Shown here: piece by piece, positions 6,078 through 10,688 of the stretch
Layout of the letters: each line of letters starts with the position of its first letter
Numbering within the stretch: the stretch's first letter is position 1
Source of the DNA: Actinomycetes bacterium
GTDB lineage: Bacteria > Actinomycetota > Actinomycetes > Propionibacteriales > Propionibacteriaceae
NCBI GenBank assembly: GCA_023436925.1
Contig: JAEZHJ010000174.1
Coordinates: forward strand, 1 to 10,688
Direction: 5' to 3'
DNA length: 10,688 nucleotides
The notes under the pieces: model-generated
Databases searched by the model: none
What the model was told of the DNA's origin: nothing
Seen by the model: only the letters and a program-made list of their open reading frames with translations
Position numbers and translations under genes: made by a program

Positions 6078-7039
6078 TGCAGCTCGAACTGAGCCCGGAG
6101 CTCCGGGAGGCCGGCCCCGCGCCGGCCTCCCGGGCCCCCGAGCGGAACCGACCCCGGCGCCGGCTGAGCGCCACGCCGTACCTGTTCCTGCTTCCCGGGT
6201 TCGCCGTCTTCGCGCTGGCCGTCCTGTACCCGATCGGCCAGGCCGTCCGGATGAGCTTCTATGACTGGAAGATCATCGGATCGGCAACCAGCGACTTCCT
6301 CGGGCTCGACAACTACGCCCGCGCCCTCGGCGACGACCGGTTCTGGCTCGCCTTCGGCAACACCGCCCTCTACGCCGGGGCGACCATCGTCCCCCAGATT
6401 GTGCTCGGCCTGGCGGTGGCCCTGCTGCTGCACGGACGGGCGCCCGCCCGTCCGCTGTTCCGGGTGCTGTACTACCTGCCGGTCGTCACCAGCTGGGTGG
6501 TCGTCTCGCTCGTCTTCCGGTTCCTGTTCGCCGACCAGGGCCTGATCAACTACCTGCTCGGCGACGTCCTGCGCGTCACCGACGGCCAGACCGCCTGGCT
6601 CGCCGACCGCTGGACGGGCATGGCCGCGATCAGTGCACTCGGGATCTGGAAGGGGATCGGCTGGTCGATGATGATCTTCCTGGCTGCCCTCCAGGGCGTC
6701 CCGCAGTCGCTGGTCGAGGCCGCCACCATCGACGGCGCCGGCCCCTGGCAGCGGTTCCGCGCGGTCACCCTGCCCGCCATCCGGGCCGCGCTCGGCTTCG
6801 TCACGATCATGCTCGTGATCGGCGGCTTCAACGTCTTCATCTCGGTCTACCTGATGACCGGCGGCGGTCCGGCCGGACGCACCGAGGTGCTGTTGACCTA
6901 CATGTACCAGCAGGCCTTCGGCAACCTCGATTTCGGTTACGGCTCGGCGATCGCCGTGATCGTGACCCTGATCGTGCTCGCGCTGTCCCTGGTGCAACTG
7001 CGTGTGTTCCGCAACACCGACGGGGGCTACGCCGAATGA
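6077..7039 (+). CDS. Sugar ABC transporter permease, MalF/UgpA type
   Basis: A 320-residue inner-membrane permease, one of two transmembrane subunits of a carbohydrate (CUT1-type) importer. A Pro/Arg-rich cytoplasmic N-terminus of about 30 residues precedes the first membrane segment (33-51, YLFLLPGFAVFALAVLYP). Further hydrophobic segments lie near 97-118, 128-150, 183-205, 239-260 and 290-309. The EAA loop that docks the ATPase is EAATIDGAGPWQRFRAVTLP at 214-233, complete with the conserved Gly. The start at 6077 overlaps the binding-protein stop by one base. No strong Shine-Dalgarno is visible, so translation probably relies on coupling. The 3' end overlaps the next permease by four bases (ATGA). 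Confidence 0.93.
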   Translation: MQLELSPELREAGPAPASRAPERNRPRRRLSATPYLFLLPGFAVFALAVLYPIGQAVRMSFYDWKIIGSATSDFLGLDNYARALGDDRFWLAFGNTALYAGATIVPQIVLGLAVALLLHGRAPARPLFRVLYYLPVVTSWVVVSLVFRFLFADQGLINYLLGDVLRVTDGQTAWLADRWTGMAAISALGIWKGIGWSMMIFLAALQGVPQSLVEAATIDGAGPWQRFRAVTLPAIRAALGFVTIMLVIGGFNVFISVYLMTGGGPAGRTEVLLTYMYQQAFGNLDFGYGSAIAVIVTLIVLALSLVQLRVFRNTDGGYAE

Positions 7040-7878
7040 ACCGCCCCGTGCCCTGGCCGCTCACCGCGGTGCGGCTGCTCGTCCTCGTGGCGGGAGCCGT
7101 GCTCATGGTGACCCCGTTCGCCTACCTGCTGGCGATCTCGTTCACCGAGCAGAGCTTCGTGCTGACGATGCCGCCGCAGTTCATCCCGGACCCGCCGACC
7201 CTGGCCAATTACGCCAAGGCCCTCACGGTCTCCGACGTCCCCCGCTACTTCCTCAATTCGCTCTACGTTGCGAGCGTCTCCACCCTGCTGGCGCTACTGC
7301 TGAGCTCAATGATGGGTTACGCCTTCGCCCGGTTCCGGTTCCCCGGACGCGAGCTGATCTTCCGGCTGCTGCTGATCGGGCTGATGATCCCAGCGGTGAT
7401 GCTGCTCATCCCGCAGTTCATCCTCACCAAGTACCTGGGCCTGCTCGACAACCACCTCGGGCTGATCCTGTTCTACGTCGCCGGCTCGTTGGCCATCAAC
7501 ACGTTCCTGCTGCGGGGCTTCTTCGAGTCCATCCCCGGTGAGCTCGACGAGGCGATGCAGGTGGACGGTGCCAACGCGTGGACCCGCTACTGGCGGCTCG
7601 CGATCCCGCTGGCCCGTCCGGGACTGGCGACCGCCACCATCTTCAGCTTCTTCGCGGCCTGGGACGAGTTCGCCTGGGCGCTCACCATCATCAACGACCC
7701 CGACCTGCAGACCCTGCCGATCGCGATCCGGCTGTTCGCCGGAACGGGCAACAACGCCGTCCAGTGGGGCCTGGTCTTCGCCGCCTCGGCGATCGCCATC
7801 GTCCCGGTCATCATCGTGTTCCTGGTCTTCCAGCGACACTTCGTGCAAGGCCTGACCTCGGGAGCAGTCAAGGGATGA
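7036..7878 (+). CDS. Sugar ABC transporter permease, MalG/UgpE type
   Basis: A 280-residue partner permease. Membrane segments lie near 12-35, 74-97, 108-130, 141-161, 198-219 and 245-266. The ATPase-docking loop is DEAMQVDGANAWTRYWRLAI at 171-190. Together with the preceding permease and binding protein it forms a complete CUT1-type importer except for the ATPase. No nucleotide-binding subunit is present in this window, as is common where one MsiK/MsmK-like ATPase serves several sugar importers. ATG overlaps the previous stop as ATGA; GGGGG at 7022-7026 is a possible ribosome site. Its stop overlaps the next gene by four bases. Confidence 0.93.
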   Translation: MNRPVPWPLTAVRLLVLVAGAVLMVTPFAYLLAISFTEQSFVLTMPPQFIPDPPTLANYAKALTVSDVPRYFLNSLYVASVSTLLALLLSSMMGYAFARFRFPGRELIFRLLLIGLMIPAVMLLIPQFILTKYLGLLDNHLGLILFYVAGSLAINTFLLRGFFESIPGELDEAMQVDGANAWTRYWRLAIPLARPGLATATIFSFFAAWDEFAWALTIINDPDLQTLPIAIRLFAGTGNNAVQWGLVFAASAIAIVPVIIVFLVFQRHFVQGLTSGAVKG

Positions 7879-9485
7879 ACCAGATCGAGATCCTGCCTGA
7901 GCTGGCGGTCGTGCCCACCGGACGGCCGGTGCGGGTCGAGCTGCGCGGACCCGCCGCCGGCGAGCTCCGGGCGCGCCACCTCGGCCGCGTGGTCGCCTCC
8001 CGAGAGGTGGACGGGCCGGGCCTGGTCGACCTCGGCGTCCTGGCACCGGGCGGCTACGGCGTCGAGCTCGCACGCGACGGCGAGCTGTGGCGCACTGCGG
8101 TCGACGTCCAGACCGACCCGGCGCACCGGCTCCGCTACGGCTTCGTCGCCAGCTACCTGCCCGGGCGGGATCCGACCCCGGTGGCCGACCAGGTCCGGCG
8201 CCTCCACCTGACCGGGATCCAGTTCTACGACTGGGCGTACCGTCACGCCGACCTGCTCGGCGGGGGAGAGGACTATGCCGACCCGCTCGGACAGCCGATC
8301 TCGCTGGCCACGGTCCGCTCGCTGGTGCAGGCGGTCCAACGGGCGGGGGCGGCAGCGCTGGGCTATGCCGCCGTCTACGGCGTCGGCAACGCCGAGTGGC
8401 CGGGCTGGTCGCACGACGCCCTGCTCCAGCCGGACGGCACCCCGTACGGCCTGGGCGACTTCCTGCAGTTGGTCGACCCGGCGGCCCCCGACTGGCTGCA
8501 GCACTTCCTCGACGACCTCGCGGCGGCGGTCGACCGGCTGGAGTTCGACGGCTTCCACCTCGACCAGTACGGCTACCCCAAGTGGGCCGTCCGCCGTGAC
8601 GGCGTGGTGGTCGACGTGGCGGCCTCGTTCGACACGCTCATCCGGGCCGCCCGGGAGCGGCTGCCCATGGCCCGGCTGGTCTTCAACCAGGTCAACGACT
8701 TCCCCACCGTCCGGCTCGCCGGCAGCCCGCAGGACGCCGTCTACATCGAGCCCTGGGAGCCGCAGACCACGCTCGCGGCGCTGGCCGCGACGGTGCAACG
8801 GGCCCAGGCCGCCGCCCCGGGCCGGCCGGTGGTGCTCGCGGCCTACCAGCAGGTCTACGACAGCGTGCCGGACGAGGTGGGCGACCGCTCCACCGCTTTG
8901 ACCATGGCGGCGCTGTTCTCGCACGGTGCCACCCAGTTGCTGGCGGGGGAGGCCGGACGCATCCTCGTCGACCCGTACTACGTGCGCAACCACGAGGCGG
9001 CGCCGTCCACCCTGGCCCTGCTCAAGCGCTGGTACGACTTCCTGGTCGAGCACGACGAACTCCTGATGGACCCGGCAGCCAGGGACGTGACCGCCGCGCT
9101 GGCCGGCAGCTACAACGACGACTGCGACGTCACCTATGCCGGCTCGGTAGTCGCCGGGCAGGCGGAGGCCGGGACCGTCTGGCGACGGATCGTGGAACTG
9201 CCCGACCGCCTGGTGGTGCACCTGATCAACCTGACCGGCCAGCCGGACACCGCCTGGGATGCCCCGCGTGAGCCGATCCCCGCCGTGGTGGGCGGCCGGC
9301 TCCGGCTCCGCTGCGTCGGCGACGCCGTGCCGCGGGTGCTGGTGGCCGACCCGGACGGCGACGGCTACCTGCAGCCGGTGCCGGTGGTCCGGGACGGTAA
9401 CCATGCCCACGCGCAGTTGCCGCCGCTGGGCGTCTGGCAGGTCGTCTCCGTCGTACTCCTGCCCCGAGAGGAACCCGCCCCATGA
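7875..9485 (+). CDS. GH66-like glycoside hydrolase (dextranase / cycloisomaltooligosaccharide enzyme family), predicted cytoplasmic
   Basis: A 536-residue enzyme predicted to act on alpha-1,6-glucan chains. The N-terminal beta region (1-82) is followed by the start of a (beta/alpha)8 barrel at LRYGFVASYLPGR (86-98) and IQFYDWAYRH (115-124). FDGFHLDQYG at 224-233 holds D230, the probable nucleophile. VYIEPWE at 289-295 holds E292, the probable acid/base. The D-to-E spacing of 62 is close to that remembered for characterised GH66 enzymes. A C-terminal beta domain, ending in VVHLINL and later strands, completes the family layout. At 536 residues it is short for GH66 and lacks the inserted carbohydrate-binding module of cyclising enzymes. 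There is no signal peptide, so it acts on imported sugar. The start at 7875 overlaps the permease stop (ATGA) with GGGAG upstream; the frame is open further up but only as permease shadow. Hydrolase or glucanotransferase cannot be told. Confidence 0.8.
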   Translation: MNQIEILPELAVVPTGRPVRVELRGPAAGELRARHLGRVVASREVDGPGLVDLGVLAPGGYGVELARDGELWRTAVDVQTDPAHRLRYGFVASYLPGRDPTPVADQVRRLHLTGIQFYDWAYRHADLLGGGEDYADPLGQPISLATVRSLVQAVQRAGAAALGYAAVYGVGNAEWPGWSHDALLQPDGTPYGLGDFLQLVDPAAPDWLQHFLDDLAAAVDRLEFDGFHLDQYGYPKWAVRRDGVVVDVAASFDTLIRAARERLPMARLVFNQVNDFPTVRLAGSPQDAVYIEPWEPQTTLAALAATVQRAQAAAPGRPVVLAAYQQVYDSVPDEVGDRSTALTMAALFSHGATQLLAGEAGRILVDPYYVRNHEAAPSTLALLKRWYDFLVEHDELLMDPAARDVTAALAGSYNDDCDVTYAGSVVAGQAEAGTVWRRIVELPDRLVVHLINLTGQPDTAWDAPREPIPAVVGGRLRLRCVGDAVPRVLVADPDGDGYLQPVPVVRDGNHAHAQLPPLGVWQVVSVVLLPREEPAP

Positions 9486-10688
9486 CGACCCAGACGCTCC
9501 CGGCCCCGGCCGGGGTCTCGACGCCCGCCTGGTGGCGCAGCGCCGTGGTGTACCAGATCTACCCGCGCAGCTTCGCCGACTCCAACGGCGACGGCGTGGG
9601 CGACCTGCGCGGCATCATCCAGCGACTCGACCACCTCAGCCGGCTCGGGGTGGACGTCGTCTGGCTTTCGCCGATCTACGCCTCCCCGCACGCCGACAAC
9701 GGCTACGACATCAGCGACTACCGGGCCATCGACCCCGTGTTCGGCACCCTGGCGGACTTCGACGAGCTGGTCGCCGCGCTGCATGCCCGCGGGATCCGGC
9801 TCGTGATGGACCTGGTTGTCAACCACACCTCCGACGAGCACCCGTGGTTCGTCGAGTCGGCGTCCGGCCCCGACAGTGCCAAGCGCGACTGGTACTGGTG
9901 GCGGCCGGCCCGGCCGGGAACCGAGCCGACCAGCCCGGGCGCGGAACCCACCAACTGGGAGGCGTTCTTCTCCGGCCCGACCTGGAGCTACCACGAGAGG
10001 TCGGGGGAGTACTACCTGCACCTGTTCTCCCGCAAGCAGCCCGACCTCAACTGGGAGAACCCGCAGGTCAGGCAGGCCATCTACGACATGATGCGCTGGT
10101 GGCTCGACCGGGGGGTCGACGGCTTCCGGATGGACGTCATCAACCTGATCTCGAAGGATCCTGCGCTCCCGGACGCGCCGACCGGGCCGGACGGCGGTCT
10201 GGCCGACGGCAGCGCGTTCTACAACTGCGGCCCCCGGCTGCACGAGTACCTGCAGGAGATGCATCGCGAGGTCTTCGCCGGCCGGGACGATCACGTCCTG
10301 ACGATCGGCGAGATGCCCGGGGTGGACGTCGGCAACGCCCTGCTGGCCACCGACCCGCAGCGCCGCGAGCTCGACATGGTGTTCCAGTTCGAGCACGTGA
10401 GCCTTGACCACGGCGCGGCCGGGAAGTGGCAGCGCAGGCCGCTGGAGGTCGGCCGGTTGGCCGAGACCTTCGAGCGCTGGCAGCTGGGCCTGGCCGATCG
10501 GGGCTGGAACAGCCTGTACTGGAACAACCATGACCAGCCCCGGGTCGTCACCCGGTTCGGCAACGACCGTGAGTTCTGGCGCGAGTCGGCGACCGCGCTG
10601 GCCGCCGTCCTGCACCTGCAGAAGGGGACGCCGTTCATCTACCAGGGCGAGGAGATCGGCATGACCAACATGCCCTTCGACAACCTCG
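9482..10688 (+). CDS. GH13 alpha-glucosidase, oligo-1,6-glucosidase-like (3' end cut by the window)
   Basis: The first 402 residues of a cytoplasmic GH13 exo-glucosidase that releases glucose from short alpha-glucosides. Visible are the barrel start WWRSAVVYQIYPRSF (17-31), a calcium-loop-like DSNGDGVGD (33-41), region I DLVVNH (110-115), region II GFRMDVIN (214-221) with nucleophile D218, region III TIGEMPG (274-280) with acid/base E277, and region IV NNHDQPR (348-354) with D351. QPDLNWENPQVR (186-197) is typical of the oligo-1,6-glucosidase group (GH13_31 and relatives). Val219 directly after the nucleophile marks alpha-1,6 preference in that group, where alpha-1,4 enzymes usually have Thr or Ala. 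There is no signal peptide. ATG overlaps the previous stop by four bases (ATGA), with GAGAGG about 10 bases upstream. The missing end would hold the rest of the barrel and the C-terminal beta domain. Confidence 0.92.
   Translation, partial: MTTQTLPAPAGVSTPAWWRSAVVYQIYPRSFADSNGDGVGDLRGIIQRLDHLSRLGVDVVWLSPIYASPHADNGYDISDYRAIDPVFGTLADFDELVAALHARGIRLVMDLVVNHTSDEHPWFVESASGPDSAKRDWYWWRPARPGTEPTSPGAEPTNWEAFFSGPTWSYHERSGEYYLHLFSRKQPDLNWENPQVRQAIYDMMRWWLDRGVDGFRMDVINLISKDPALPDAPTGPDGGLADGSAFYNCGPRLHEYLQEMHREVFAGRDDHVLTIGEMPGVDVGNALLATDPQRRELDMVFQFEHVSLDHGAAGKWQRRPLEVGRLAETFERWQLGLADRGWNSLYWNNHDQPRVVTRFGNDREFWRESATALAAVLHLQKGTPFIYQGEEIGMTNMPFDNL

Noticed and set aside
7578..7874. Upstream extension of the GH66-like frame into the MalG permease gene
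   Set aside because: The extra residues are a low-complexity shadow of the permease (Arg/Pro/His-rich). The ATG at 7875 overlaps the permease stop in the same way as the other operon junctions.
7587..9410. 607-codon antisense open frame opposite the GH66-like gene
   Set aside because: Composition is His/Arg/Val/Gly repeats typical of the complement of GC-rich coding DNA, with no motif. The sense strand has clear catalytic motifs. The same holds for the antisense frames at 5690-6997 and 9365-10615.
9259..10407. 382-codon plus-strand open frame overlapping the GH66-like and GH13 genes
   Set aside because: It is Arg/Pro/Ala-rich without motifs and runs out of frame with two well-supported enzymes.
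1..10688. tRNA, rRNA, CRISPR arrays, insertion sequences and riboswitches
   Set aside because: No cloverleaf-like sequence, spaced direct repeats, transposase motifs with terminal repeats, or recognisable aptamer cores were seen on either strand by eye.

Overview
The window reads as high-GC actinobacterial chromosome. Third codon positions are strongly G/C-rich, genes are tightly packed with ATGA-type stop/start overlaps, and the gene families (ROK regulator, sugar ABC operon without its own ATPase, probable TY-Chap-domain protein) are typical of soil or animal-associated Actinobacteria. The genus cannot be told from the sequence alone.

Left part (1-3464): three unrelated-looking plus-strand genes. 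The first is a two-domain protein, an ADP-ribosylglycohydrolase fused to a tyrosine/dual-specificity-phosphatase-like domain. The second is an uncharacterised protein with a probable N-terminal TY-Chap (YbjN-like) domain. The third is a small class I SAM methyltransferase whose last strand lies in another reading frame, so it is either frameshifted or affected by a sequencing error. A hairpin sits at the end of the first gene. Nothing here ties the three into a pathway.

Right part (3465-10688): a carbohydrate-utilisation locus. A minus-strand ROK repressor (restarted here at 4607) diverges from a plus-strand operon: family 1 lipoprotein binding protein, MalF-type permease, MalG-type permease, a glycoside hydrolase resembling family GH66 (dextranase / cycloisomaltooligosaccharide glucanotransferase), and a GH13 alpha-glucosidase cut by the window end. 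The last four junctions overlap by 1 or 4 bases, so the five genes are probably co-transcribed and translationally coupled. Neither hydrolase has a signal peptide. The GH13 enzyme carries Val right after its nucleophile, the known mark of alpha-1,6 specificity. The best reading is import of isomalto-oligosaccharides (linear or cyclic dextran fragments) followed by cytoplasmic breakdown to glucose, with a shared MsiK/MsmK-type ATPase encoded elsewhere.

The 165-base divergent intergenic region (4608-4772) is the best-resolved regulatory element. A near-perfect 23-base palindrome lies between and over the -35/-10 elements of the operon promoter. A second, degenerate copy sharing the same left half-site lies 64 bases away over the -10 of the ROK gene's own promoter. 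This fits a repressor controlling both directions. No RNA genes, CRISPR arrays, insertion sequences or attachment sites were seen.
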